Program-made: the position numbers and the translations under genes
Notes under the pieces: generated by a model
The model's database searches: none
What the model was told of the DNA's origin: nothing
What the model saw: the letters and a program-made list of their open reading frames with translations, nothing else
Assembly (NCBI GenBank): GCA_029210695.1
Contig: JARGFH010000012.1
Coordinates: forward strand, 1 to 64,000
DNA from: Acidimicrobiia bacterium
GTDB lineage: Bacteria; Actinomycetota; Acidimicrobiia; Spongiisociales; JAHEDJ01
DNA length: 64,000 bases
Reading direction: 5' to 3'
Shown: positions 8,159 to 15,918 of the stretch, piece after piece
Layout: each line of letters starts with the position of its first letter
Numbering within the stretch: the stretch's first letter is position 1

Positions 8159-8701
8159 ATGAAGAAGACGATGAGCGTGCTTTTGGCACTTGGGATCTTG
8201 GTGACCGTTCCGGCATCGGCAAGTGCGAAAAAGCCGGTGCCTCCACCGGGACCGGAGCCGATGATTGGCCTCACGTGTGAAGAGTGGACCTTCGATCCCG
8301 AGCTCTTGCAGATCGACTCCGTCGAGGACGACTTTGATCTGGTCCTCGGATTTGATCCGGTCCTCGGCGAAGACAACCCGCCGGCGGCCTGCGTCGATGT
8401 CGTCTCGCTGCCAGGCACCTGGCGGATTCGTATCGATGCGGTGTCGGCAGCGTCTCTGCAGGTCCACGTGAAGGACAGTGTCCCCGGCGACTTCTGTTAC
8501 CGCGAGAGCTTCGGAAAGAAGACGAACCCCATTCCCGATACGATCGACGTCGAAACCCCCGCCGCGGCCATCGATGCCTGCACTGACGGTGAAGTCGGCC
8601 TAGCAGCCGACCAGGACGCCGCCCTGGTGTTCATGGTGGCCTACACCCCCGAAAGGAAGACGACCGGCTCAAAAGTGACGATCAAAGTCGACCTTCCGTG
8701 A
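8159..8701 (+). CDS. Secreted protein of unknown function
   Basis: A 180-residue protein with AAAGGAG 7 nt before its ATG. Residues 1-23 are a classic signal peptide ending ASA, followed by a KKPVPPPGPEP linker. The mature part contains four cysteines (LTCEEW, AACVDV, DFCYRE, IDACTD) that could form two disulfides. It begins 23 nt after the Asp-box protein and may be co-transcribed with it. No family is recognised. Confidence 0.75.
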   Translation: MKKTMSVLLALGILVTVPASASAKKPVPPPGPEPMIGLTCEEWTFDPELLQIDSVEDDFDLVLGFDPVLGEDNPPAACVDVVSLPGTWRIRIDAVSAASLQVHVKDSVPGDFCYRESFGKKTNPIPDTIDVETPAAAIDACTDGEVGLAADQDAALVFMVAYTPERKTTGSKVTIKVDLP

Positions 8702-8851
8702 GCCGCAGCTTCGTCGAACGCCTCCACTCGACGATGGTCTCGATCGCGATGCAGCCGATCGCCTCGACGAATCCTGGCCCGGGAGCGTGACGGACCCACG
8801 ACGGACCCAGGCACCGTAGACCATCGACAAACCTGCCACCCAGGTAGCAGG

Positions 8852-8875
8852 AAACCCCCAAATCATTGGGGGTTT
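8852..8875. terminator. Bidirectional hairpin terminator after the tRNA cluster
   Basis: A perfect 10-bp stem (AAACCCCCAA / TTGGGGGTTT) with a 4-nt loop. It lies 6 nt beyond the 3' end of tRNA-Val on the minus strand and downstream of the convergent secreted-protein gene, so it can end transcription from both sides. The T run is only three bases. Confidence 0.75.
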
Positions 8876-8881
8876 CTCTGG

Positions 8882-8953
8882 TGGGCCCTGAAGGATTTGA
8901 ACCTTCGACCTCTTCCGCGTCAGGGAAGCGCTCTCCCCCTGAGCTAAGGGCCC
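8882..8953 (-). tRNA. tRNA-Val (anticodon GAC)
   Basis: A 72-nt cloverleaf: acceptor GGGCCCT/AGGGCCC, D stem GCTC/GAGC, anticodon arm CTTCC-CTGACGC-GGAAG with anticodon GAC, and T arm GAAGG-TTCAAAT-CCTTC. The discriminator is A and CCA is not encoded. It is the last of three tRNAs on this strand, just before a hairpin terminator. Confidence 0.95.
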
Positions 8954-8980
8954 TTATGCAGCGAGTATATACCTCGCTCG

Positions 8981-9052
8981 AGGCGACGACCGGAATCGAA
9001 CCGGTGTAACGGGTTTTGCAGACCCGTGCCTAAACCACTCGGCCACGTCGCC
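8981..9052 (-). tRNA. tRNA-Cys (anticodon GCA)
   Basis: A 72-nt cloverleaf: acceptor GGCGACG/CGTCGCC, anticodon arm CGGGT-CTGCAAA-ACCCG with anticodon GCA, and T arm ACCGG-TTCGATT-CCGGT. The discriminator is U, the expected identity base of tRNA-Cys. Middle member of the tRNA cluster. Confidence 0.95.
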
Positions 9053-9085
9053 GCAATCAGCCAGGACGGCAAGGACCGTCCTCAG

Positions 9086-9158
9086 AGCGGAAGACGGGAC
9101 TCGAACCCGCGACCTCAACCTTGGCAAGGTTGCGCTCTACCAGCTGAGCTACTTCCGC
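9086..9158 (-). tRNA. tRNA-Gly (anticodon GCC)
   Basis: A 73-nt cloverleaf: acceptor GCGGAAG/CTTCCGC, D stem GCTC/GAGC, anticodon arm CAACC-TTGCCAA-GGTTG with anticodon GCC, and T arm CGGGT/GCCCG-type pairing around TTCGAGT. The discriminator is U, usual for bacterial tRNA-Gly. First gene of the tRNA cluster. Confidence 0.95.
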
Positions 9159-9167
9159 GTGCCGGGC

Positions 9168-9197
9168 ATTGTAACCCGACGCCGCCGACTGACCCAA
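9168..9197 (-). promoter_or_regulatory. Probable promoter of the tRNA Gly-Cys-Val cluster
   Basis: On the minus strand TTGGGT and TACAAT are separated by 18 nt, with TACAAT ending 9 nt before tRNA-Gly. The match to a housekeeping sigma-factor promoter is good at -10 and moderate at -35. It lies between the end of dut and the tRNAs. Confidence 0.5.
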
Positions 9198-9199
9198 CG

Positions 9200-9628
9200 T
9201 CAACTCCCGGTCGAACCGAACCCCCCGGTGCCCCGATCGGTGTCGGGCAGTTCGTCGACCTCCACCCAGTCCTGAACCGCCACCGGCACGACCACGAGTT
9301 GGGCAATTCGCTCACCGCGACTCACGTTCACCCCTTCGTCCCCATGGTTGACGAGGACGACTTTGATCTCGCCCCGATACCCGGCATCAATGAGGCCGGG
9401 GCCGTTGACCACGCCAAATCCGTGCCGGATCGCCAGACCGCTCCGGGGAACCACCAGGCCGGCGAAGCCGACGGGCACAGCCACGGCCACGCCCGTCGGA
9501 ACCAGGGCGCGTTCTCCGGGCTCGAGCCGGAAGTCCGTCCGGGCATACAAATCAACACCCCCGTCGCCCGGATGAGCGTGATGGGGCGTAGGTAGTTCCG
9601 AATCGAGCTTCAGGTAACTAATCTGCAT
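9200..9628 (-). CDS. dut: dUTP diphosphatase
   Basis: A 142-residue trimeric-type dUTPase that hydrolyses dUTP to dUMP and pyrophosphate, keeping uracil out of DNA and supplying thymidylate synthesis. Conserved motifs are present in order: GGVDLYA (motif 1), PRSGLA (motif 2), GLIDAGYRGEI (motif 3, with the catalytic Asp and Tyr), RIAQLV (motif 4) and RGTGGFGSTG (motif 5, closing over the nucleotide). The ATG at 9628 gives the normal N-terminus; the longer frame to 9703 adds an unrelated leader. No Shine-Dalgarno sequence is visible, so it may be leaderless or translated from a longer message. Confidence 0.93.
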   Translation of the reverse strand: MQISYLKLDSELPTPHHAHPGDGGVDLYARTDFRLEPGERALVPTGVAVAVPVGFAGLVVPRSGLAIRHGFGVVNGPGLIDAGYRGEIKVVLVNHGDEGVNVSRGERIAQLVVVPVAVQDWVEVDELPDTDRGTGGFGSTGS

Positions 9629-9683
9629 GGCGATAACAAGGTTCGTGGGGCTTTCATCGGGTGGAGAGTCATGGAGAGTCCAC

Positions 9684-11168
9684 GTGCCGCAAGGGTACTG
9701 CAAAGAATGCCGAGCTCACGTCACGGTCCGTAATGGCGCTTGCCTGCTCGGACATGCTGTCGACCAGGCCACAATCGTTGCCGGAAACGGCCGCCATCGT
9801 GCGGCGCGCTTTTCTCGTGTCAATCACAGGCCTGCGGTTGCGTCACGAGGGGCAATCGGCGTCGACGTCGTCTCGATCGAGCAGCAAGGCCCGCCGACCG
9901 ATCCTCCGGTCCCCGTCACGCCCCCCGCCGCAGTCCTCACCCCGGATCCATCGCCTGCGCCAACCTCACCAACTCCCGAGCCGTTCCGGGACCGGGCTCC
10001 CGCCCAGGAACCCGAACAATGGCGGCGCCCTCTCCTGGGCCGGAGCCGGATGCCGATGCTCGAGCTCCTCGGATTCACCGATTCCGACGACGTTGAGGTC
10101 ATCACGACGGCCGATGCTCCCCCCGCAGCGCAGCCGGCCCCATTCGTCGTCAGGCCGGTCGAAACAGCACCAACGGCGGCGGCTCCTGTTGAGACCCCGG
10201 CAACGGCCGCCCGATTGGCAGACGTTCAGACCGGAGAGAACCCGCAGAACACCGGCGTGCTGGTCGCCCGACTGTGGGAGGCGACCAGCGAGCACCCTCC
10301 ACTCGGCGACGACTGGGCGCCCACCCAGGCAGTAGAACCGCCGAGCCGGACGTTTCGATGGTCATTCGTTTCCACCGCCCTGGCCATAACGGTCACGGTC
10401 GCCCTCCTGGCTATTGCCGCCTACCGATGGCCCATCAATCAGGCAGCAGAGCTTCGACAAAACCTGGCGGCCAGCCTCACGGCACTGGAAACCGCCACCG
10501 CGCTCATTCCCGAAGCAGGATCAGTCGTGGTGGACGCAAGTCGAGCCAACGCACAGCTGACCGAAGTCGCGATCCCGCTCCTTGCCTTCTCCGACGCCGC
10601 CAACCGGGCATACACCACCGCCACTGCTGAACACGGAACCGGTCTACCGTTTGTCTCGAGTGCACCCGTCGACGAACTCGACGCGCCCAGGCTCGATCTG
10701 CAACGAGCCGCCGACCAGGCTCTGGTTATTCACGAGGGCATCGGCGACCTCCTCGACTACCGCATCCTGCTCGGTCGAGCTCTCGTCCTCCCCGACTCGC
10801 TGCCCATTCAGGCCACGGACGCCCAGATCTCCGAGATCGGCGTCGAACTCGCCGACACCCTGGCGGCTACGACCGAAGTCCTCCTCCAACTCCCCCAAAG
10901 TGACCTCCTGGCCGAGCACCGACTCATCCTCGAGGCTGCCTTCGCCGAGATGAATGCCGATGTCGCCGACTACCTGTCGGCGCTCAGAGATGAGAACCAG
11001 TTCGCAGCTTCCCGCATCACCGGGGAAATGCGCGACACGGTCGCATCGATGAGGGGCGGGCTCGACTCTACGCTTGCCGCATTCGACGCCTGGTTGGATA
11101 GCGCATTCGGGAACCTCGGAGAGCAACTCGCCGCCACGAGAGTGGAGCTTCAGGCCTCCGGTTCTTGA
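9684..11168 (+). CDS. Zinc-ribbon membrane protein, unknown
   Basis: A 494-residue protein. GTG 9684 is chosen because GGAG lies 7 nt upstream; ATG 9627 would overlap the dut start codon. The N-terminus has CKEC (Cys6, Cys9) and Cys20/His24, a possible zinc ribbon. Residues 70-210 are a Pro/Ala/Thr-rich, probably disordered, cytoplasmic region. One transmembrane helix (about 227-248) is followed by about 240 helical residues outside the membrane with heptad-like Leu/Ala patterns. The design (zinc ribbon, linker, one helix, helical ectodomain) suggests a signalling or envelope-sensing role, but no family is recognised. It is convergent with nrdR and overlaps its end by 19 nt. Confidence 0.7.
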   Translation: MPQGYCKECRAHVTVRNGACLLGHAVDQATIVAGNGRHRAARFSRVNHRPAVASRGAIGVDVVSIEQQGPPTDPPVPVTPPAAVLTPDPSPAPTSPTPEPFRDRAPAQEPEQWRRPLLGRSRMPMLELLGFTDSDDVEVITTADAPPAAQPAPFVVRPVETAPTAAAPVETPATAARLADVQTGENPQNTGVLVARLWEATSEHPPLGDDWAPTQAVEPPSRTFRWSFVSTALAITVTVALLAIAAYRWPINQAAELRQNLAASLTALETATALIPEAGSVVVDASRANAQLTEVAIPLLAFSDAANRAYTTATAEHGTGLPFVSSAPVDELDAPRLDLQRAADQALVIHEGIGDLLDYRILLGRALVLPDSLPIQATDAQISEIGVELADTLAATTEVLLQLPQSDLLAEHRLILEAAFAEMNADVADYLSALRDENQFAASRITGEMRDTVASMRGGLDSTLAAFDAWLDSAFGNLGEQLAATRVELQASGS

Positions 11169-11626
11169 TGCCCAATACCTTCCGGGTCCTCGAGCGTCGC
11201 CATCTCGCGCTCGAAATCCTGCGCTCCCGTGAACTCCTTGTACACGGACGCAAAGCGGAGATAGGCGACCTCGTCCAACTCCCGCAGCCGCGCCAGTACC
11301 TGTCTACCGATCTCGTCAGACGAAACCACGGTCCCGATGGCCCGGAGTTCCGACTCAATCGTGTCGACCAGGTCATCCAGGGTTCCGGTCCCTACCGGAC
11401 GATCGGCGAGAGCACTCTCGAGGCCCCGGCGGAGTTTGTCTGTGCGGAACGGTTCAGCGCGACCGGATCGCTTGCGCACCATCAACAGGGACTCGATCCG
11501 CTCATAAGTGGTGAACCGGTCGCCGCATGACTCGCATTCACGACGGCGACGTATCGCCCGACCGTGTTCGGCCGGTCGACTGTCGACGACGCGTATGTCG
11601 CCAGAGCCGCAGAAGGGACAGTGCAC
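11150..11626 (-). CDS. nrdR: Transcriptional repressor NrdR
   Basis: A 158-residue ATP/dATP-sensing repressor of ribonucleotide reductase genes. The zinc ribbon has cysteines 3, 6, 31 and 34 (CPFCG ... CESCG), followed by the RFTTYER junction and an ATP-cone domain (about 46-140). The GTG at 11626 is chosen because it places the zinc ribbon at the very N-terminus, as in all NrdR proteins; no strong ribosome binding site supports it, and the frame stays open to 11740. It lies downstream of the LysM gene, as in mycobacteria, and may be transcribed with it. Confidence 0.9.
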   Translation of the reverse strand: MHCPFCGSGDIRVVDSRPAEHGRAIRRRRECESCGDRFTTYERIESLLMVRKRSGRAEPFRTDKLRRGLESALADRPVGTGTLDDLVDTIESELRAIGTVVSSDEIGRQVLARLRELDEVAYLRFASVYKEFTGAQDFEREMATLEDPEGIGHQEPEA

Positions 11627-11755
11627 CGCGCGCAGGCTACTACTGATAGGTGGAATCACGCCTGAAACGGTTGTGTCGACCATTGAGACGGGTGCGTCGC
11701 CTCCGTGACTGCTGATGCGGTTACGCACCAGGCACGGCACGTTCGAACCGTCTAC

Positions 11756-12043
11756 TCAGCCTTCGATGAGAGGGACGACCAGCCGATCGCCCGGGAAGAT
11801 GGCGCTCCCGTCGAGCAGGTTCATCACCTGGATCTCATCAACCGTGTCGCGAACATCGGCACCGTTCGAAGTATGGGCTCTGGCGATCTCCCACAGTGTG
11901 TCGCCGGCCCGGACTACGTGCTCTTGAGTCGGGATGGCGCGATCGCCGGCATCGACCTGGGTAGCGAGCAGGAGGAACAGGGCAGCAACGGCCACAGTTA
12001 GGAGAACCACGACCCTGAGCAGGGCGTTGGAGCGAACCGTCAT
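11756..12043 (-). CDS. SOS-linked LysM membrane protein, likely cell-division inhibitor
   Basis: A 95-residue protein with GAAGGAGG placed 9 nt before the ATG at 12043. One transmembrane helix (about 9-28) precedes a LysM peptidoglycan-binding domain (about 41-92, with VRAGDTLWEIA and FPGDRLVVP). The same architecture and position beside lexA are known for Bacillus YneA and mycobacterial Rv2719c, which delay division after DNA damage. Its promoter (12148-12176) carries two SOS boxes shared across the divergent lexA region. The role is inferred from architecture and synteny; the sequence is too short to prove orthology. Confidence 0.85.
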   Translation of the reverse strand: MTVRSNALLRVVVLLTVAVAALFLLLATQVDAGDRAIPTQEHVVRAGDTLWEIARAHTSNGADVRDTVDEIQVMNLLDGSAIFPGDRLVVPLIEG

Positions 12044-12131
12044 GACCTGTTGCCTCCTTCTCGCGTCTCGGTGAACCGGTTCTTGGTCCAGAGTACGAAC
12101 GACCTGTGACAGAAACTCACTTCGGGTCATC

Positions 12132-12176
12132 CGAACGTCTGTTCGATACGCTAGACGAACAGACGTTCGAGGTCAA
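12132..12176 (-). promoter_or_regulatory. SOS-regulated promoter of the LysM gene with two LexA boxes
   Basis: On the minus strand TTGACC (12176-12171) and TAGCGT (12153-12148) are 17 nt apart. The box CGAACAGACGTTCG (12156-12169) fills the spacer, and the box CGAACGTCTGTTCG (12132-12145) lies just past -10. Both are perfect CGAAC-N4-GTTCG palindromes of the actinobacterial LexA type, so bound LexA would block RNA polymerase. Confidence 0.85.
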
Positions 12177-12179
12177 GCA

Positions 12180-12234
12180 CGAACATATGTTTGATTCGGA
12201 GCCCGTATGCGTGTAGATTCGGAACATACGTTCG
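12180..12234 (+). promoter_or_regulatory. Autoregulated lexA promoter with two LexA boxes
   Basis: TTGATT (12191-12196) and TAGATT (12214-12219) are separated by 17 nt. The box CGAACATATGTTTG (12180-12193) overlaps the -35 hexamer, and GGAACATACGTTCG (12221-12234) covers the expected start site, 13 nt before the GTG of lexA. Each has one departure from the perfect palindrome, which may allow weaker binding and low basal lexA expression. Confidence 0.85.
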
Positions 12235-12247
12235 AGAAAGGGAGACG

Positions 12248-12868
12248 GTGGACGAACTGAGTACCCGCCAACAGGAAATCCTCGACCTCATCGGTCATGC
12301 CGTGCAAGATCGGGGCTACCCACCATCGGTGCGCGAGATCGGTGATTCGCTCGGGCTGCGATCCCCCTCCACAGTGCACTCCCATCTCTCGACGCTAGTA
12401 CGACTCGGCTACCTGCGACGCGACCCGACCAAACCACGAGCAATCGAAGTCATCGACCGCCTCGACACGCCGCACCGCTCGAACGCCCCTACTCGCGACG
12501 TGCCACTGGTCGGTCGGATCGCGGCCGGATCGCCGATCCTGGCCGAGGAGGACATCCAGGAGGTGTTCCCGCTCCCGGAGCAACTCGTCGGCGCCGGACC
12601 CGTCATCATGCTCGAAGTCAGCGGCGACTCGATGGTCGACGCGGGAATTCTCGACGGCGACTACGTGGTAGTGCGTCGCCAGGATGACGCCACAGACGGT
12701 GAGATCGTTGCCGCGCTCATAGGTGACGAGGCAACCGTCAAGCGCCTCGAGCGCCGGAACGGCAAAGTCATCTTGCACTCGGAGAACCCCGCCTACGAGC
12801 CAATGGAGTTCGGTGAAGGAATCAGCCTGGTCGGCAAGGTCGTTTCAGTGCTGCGATCCGTCCGGTAA
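12248..12868 (+). CDS. lexA: SOS repressor LexA
   Basis: A 206-residue repressor of the SOS regulon that self-cleaves when RecA filaments form. The N-terminal winged helix-turn-helix (about 3-65) has SVREIGDSLGLRSPSTVHSHL as its recognition region. The cleavage site is Ala93-Gly94. The catalytic dyad is Ser128 (SGDSM) and Lys165 (TVKRL). Length is normal. The GTG at 12248 is chosen because GGGAG lies just upstream; the frame is open further but runs into the operator. Four LexA boxes lie between it and the divergent LysM gene, and the recA promoter carries the same box. Confidence 0.96.
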   Translation: MDELSTRQQEILDLIGHAVQDRGYPPSVREIGDSLGLRSPSTVHSHLSTLVRLGYLRRDPTKPRAIEVIDRLDTPHRSNAPTRDVPLVGRIAAGSPILAEEDIQEVFPLPEQLVGAGPVIMLEVSGDSMVDAGILDGDYVVVRRQDDATDGEIVAALIGDEATVKRLERRNGKVILHSENPAYEPMEFGEGISLVGKVVSVLRSVR

Positions 12869-12876
12869 CTCGGTAC

Positions 12877-13641
12877 CTACCCCGGCCAAACGCCCGAAAA
12901 GACCGTCGTCGCCGGTCCCGTGATCCACGCCACCCCATCGGCAACCTCAACGTCCAGGTGGCCGCCGGGCAACCGGACTCTGGCCGTGGCCGCGGATCGA
13001 CCGGTGGCTGCTCCGGCCGCCACAACTGCAGCCGCACCTGTGCCACAGGCCAACGTCTCTCCGACTCCTCGCTCCCATACACGCATATCGATCACATCCG
13101 CCGACACCACCGAAACGAACTCGACGTTGGTGCCTTCGGGGAAGACGGGATGCTGTTCGAGCTGAGAACCGATCCCCTGCACATCGACCGCGGCGGGATC
13201 CTCCACGAATATCACTGCGTGTGGGTTGCCGACCCGTACGGTACGCAAGGTGTGGCCGTCGACCTCCTGGTCGGCTCTTGCGGCTTCAACCGGCCCCAGC
13301 TCCACCCTGATCCGGCCGCCGTCGAGTATCGAAACTCGACGAGGCCCTATCGCGGTCGAAACTACGAAGTCCCACCCGTCGACCAGGTTCTGGTCGACCG
13401 CCCGGCGGGCCACGCAGCGCAAGCCGTTCCCGCACATCTCTGCCGCGCTTCCATCGGCGTTGAAGTACTCCATCGCCACCCTATTGCGTGAGTCGGGCGA
13501 GACGATCAGCACTCCGTCTGCACCGACCCCACGGCGCCGATCACAAAGGGCGGCGATTACCGCCGAGCTCAATTCGAAAGGGCCGTCGATGACCACGAAA
13601 TCGTTGCCGAGTCCCTGCATCTTCGTGAAATTCACCTTCAA
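12877..13641 (-). CDS. dapF: Diaminopimelate epimerase
   Basis: A 254-residue cofactor-independent racemase that converts LL- to meso-diaminopimelate for peptidoglycan and lysine. The two catalytic cysteines are Cys70 in MCGNGLRC and Cys199 in ACGTGAAA. The GLGNDFVVID N-terminus and FNADGS loop are typical. Its ATG overlaps the miaA stop by 4 nt, so it belongs to the miaB-miaA-dapF operon, an order common in actinomycetes. It is convergent with lexA with only 8 nt between stops. Confidence 0.95.
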   Translation of the reverse strand: MKVNFTKMQGLGNDFVVIDGPFELSSAVIAALCDRRRGVGADGVLIVSPDSRNRVAMEYFNADGSAAEMCGNGLRCVARRAVDQNLVDGWDFVVSTAIGPRRVSILDGGRIRVELGPVEAARADQEVDGHTLRTVRVGNPHAVIFVEDPAAVDVQGIGSQLEQHPVFPEGTNVEFVSVVSADVIDMRVWERGVGETLACGTGAAAVVAAGAATGRSAATARVRLPGGHLDVEVADGVAWITGPATTVFSGVWPG

Positions 13642-14516
13642 CTCCTCAACCCGGCGGCGGCCAATCGATATCGCTCGTCGGCGTCGTCAGACCACGTTAA
13701 CCATTTCAGGCGGGGATCTCGACGGAAGTAGGTTCGCTGCCGCTTCACCAGCGCCAGTGTCGCCCGGCGGGCCGCCTCAATCCCTTCTGCCAGCGAGGTT
13801 TCCCCTGCAACGACGGGGAGCAACTCCTTGTATCCAACCGCCTGGCGCGCCGTTCGCCCCATCTCCGCGGCCAAGCCGGCTACCTCCTCCACCAGGCCTG
13901 CATCGACCATAGACTTCAGGCGGTTGGTCACGCGCCTAGCTAGTCCCGGGCCCGGGTCGAGTGCTATTGCTTTGAATGCAAACAGCGGGTGGTAGGCGTC
14001 CAGGCTTCTCTGTTCCTCCGAAACGGCGCGGGAGCTCGGCGTCTCGCCCGTCAACTCAGCGATTTCGAGTGCCCGCGTCACCCGTCGCGGGTTGGCCAGG
14101 TCGATATGCCCGGCGGCCATCTCATCGATGACTTTCAGACGCGCCACGCTCTCCTCGGGCGAGAGCGCCTCGAGCTCGGTTTTCAGCGCGGCGTCGTGCG
14201 GGCGGAACCGCAGCGGGTCGACCAGAGCCCGAAAATGGAGGCCGGAACCCCCGACGATGACCAGCGGGACGGACGAGTTCTCCATGACCGCTCTACCGAT
14301 CTGCTGATACTCGGCGACACTGAAAACTCCCGACGGTTCGACGAGGTCGAGCCCATGATGCCGGACTCGCTTCCGTTCCTCCAGAGTGGCCTTGGCCGTA
14401 CCGATGTCCATTCGCCGGTAGACCTGCATCGAATCAACACTGATGATCTCCGCACCGAGATCCTCCGCAAGTCGCAACGCTACATCGGACTTACCCGAGG
14501 CGGTCGGGCCGAGCAC
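13638..14516 (-). CDS. miaA: tRNA dimethylallyltransferase MiaA
   Basis: MiaA adds dimethylallyl to N6 of A37 in tRNAs reading UNN codons; MiaB, encoded just upstream, then thiomethylates it. GPTASGKS is the P-loop, followed by SVDSMQVYR (substrate Asp), VGGSGLH and a C-terminal KRQRTYFRRD. The GTG at 14516 would start right at the P-loop and lose the first beta strand. The codons before it encode LICAV, which fits the family, so translation probably starts upstream at a CTG (14534 or 14528) overlapping the miaB stop (14531-14533). The start is therefore unusual. Confidence 0.93.
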   Translation of the reverse strand: MLGPTASGKSDVALRLAEDLGAEIISVDSMQVYRRMDIGTAKATLEERKRVRHHGLDLVEPSGVFSVAEYQQIGRAVMENSSVPLVIVGGSGLHFRALVDPLRFRPHDAALKTELEALSPEESVARLKVIDEMAAGHIDLANPRRVTRALEIAELTGETPSSRAVSEEQRSLDAYHPLFAFKAIALDPGPGLARRVTNRLKSMVDAGLVEEVAGLAAEMGRTARQAVGYKELLPVVAGETSLAEGIEAARRATLALVKRQRTYFRRDPRLKWLTWSDDADERYRLAAAGLRS

Positions 14517-14530
14517 GGCACAAATCAGGC

Positions 14531-15913
14531 TCAGATCGGGCTCCCGATCAGGTGGTGCTTGGCCGCTTTCGTTATCTCGACGTCGAGGAATGTGCCGGGT
14601 GGATAAGCCCCGGCTATGTGGACGACGCGTCCACCGCGGGTGCGGGTCGTGGCTACGGTCCGATCCTTCTTGGACGGGCCTTCGGCCAGCACCTCTACCC
14701 TTTTGCCGAGTTGGGCGCGATTCAGCGCCACCGAATTGTCGGATTGGACCTCCAGCAGGCGATTGAATCGCTCCTGCGCGATCGCCGGGTCGACGAATTC
14801 ATCAACCCGTAACGCCGCCTCTGTCCCGGGCCGCGGCGAGAACTGGAACATGAACGCCTGATCGAACCGTGCCTCCCGCACGACGTCGAGCGTCATGTCG
14901 AAGTCCTCCTCGGTTTCGCCGGGGAACCCCACAATGATGTCGGTTGAGACGGCCAGGTCGGGGATGATGCGGCGGGCCAGCTCGAGGCGGGACAGGTAGC
15001 GCTCTACGTTGTATCCACGGTGCATACGGGCCAGGACACGCGAACTGCCCGATTGGAGCGGAAGATGAAGTTGCTCGCAGACCGCCTCGGTCTCCGCCAT
15101 GGCCAGAGCAACGTCCTCCCGGAAGTCCGCCGGATGGGGGCTCGTGAACCGGATCCGCCGGACTCCCTCGACCTCGCCGACTCTCCTCAGCAATTCGGCG
15201 AAGACCGGTCTACGCCGGCCGTCGATGGCGAGATCGCGTCCGTAGGTATTGACATTCTGACCGAGCAGAGTCACCTCAACGACGCCGTCTGCCGCCAGAC
15301 GTTCGACTTCGCGAACGATGTCACCCGGCCTGCGGCTTATCTCGACGCCGCGCACCGCCGGGACGATGCAAAACGTACAAGTGTTGTTGCAGCCGACCTG
15401 GATAGTCACCCATGCCGAGTGCGCCAGTTCCCGTCGGACCGGTAGATCCGACGGCATGCTCTGGAGTTCCTCGGCGATCTCGGTGATCGGACCCCACTCC
15501 TGAGCGTGGTCCATGAGATCGAGTACCCGGTCGAGGTTGTGAGTTCCCAGCACCACGTCGACCCACGGGGCTCGCCTGCGAACAGTTTCACGGTCCTTCT
15601 GGGCGGCACACCCGCCGACGATCAGCACCTTGCCGGGCAGTTCGTCCTTCAACTGCTTCAGATGGCCCAGATGGCCGTATAGGCGGTTGTCGGCGTTCTC
15701 GCGAATCGTGCACGTGTTTATGAACACCACGTCTGCCGCCGCGTAATCCGACACCGGCAGCATCCCATCGGCCTCGAAGAGGCCAGCGATGCGCTCCGAA
15801 TCGTGTTCGTTCATCTGGCAGCCGAACGTGCGCAGAAAATACGTCTTACCCTGGCGGGTCGGACGGCGACGCTCCTTGCGCGTCGGGTCTGCGATCAAGA
15901 CGGGCTGGACCAT
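14531..15913 (-). CDS. miaB: tRNA-2-methylthio-N6-dimethylallyladenosine synthase MiaB
   Basis: A 460-residue radical-SAM methylthiotransferase that modifies i6A37 of tRNA. The N-terminal UPF0004 domain carries Cys32, Cys68 and Cys102 for one [4Fe-4S] cluster. The radical-SAM motif C-x3-C-x2-C is Cys175, Cys179 and Cys182. A C-terminal TRAM domain (about 380-445) binds tRNA. It starts with an ATG 6 nt after the rny stop, so rny, miaB, miaA and dapF may be one transcript. Its end overlaps the probable miaA start. Confidence 0.96.
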   Translation of the reverse strand: MVQPVLIADPTRKERRRPTRQGKTYFLRTFGCQMNEHDSERIAGLFEADGMLPVSDYAAADVVFINTCTIRENADNRLYGHLGHLKQLKDELPGKVLIVGGCAAQKDRETVRRRAPWVDVVLGTHNLDRVLDLMDHAQEWGPITEIAEELQSMPSDLPVRRELAHSAWVTIQVGCNNTCTFCIVPAVRGVEISRRPGDIVREVERLAADGVVEVTLLGQNVNTYGRDLAIDGRRRPVFAELLRRVGEVEGVRRIRFTSPHPADFREDVALAMAETEAVCEQLHLPLQSGSSRVLARMHRGYNVERYLSRLELARRIIPDLAVSTDIIVGFPGETEEDFDMTLDVVREARFDQAFMFQFSPRPGTEAALRVDEFVDPAIAQERFNRLLEVQSDNSVALNRAQLGKRVEVLAEGPSKKDRTVATTRTRGGRVVHIAGAYPPGTFLDVEITKAAKHHLIGSPI

Positions 15914-15918
15914 TGTCG

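Noticed and set aside
9627-9683. Start of the zinc-ribbon membrane protein at ATG 9627
   Set aside because: It would overlap the dut start codon on the other strand and has no ribosome binding site, whereas GTG 9684 has GGAG at good spacing.
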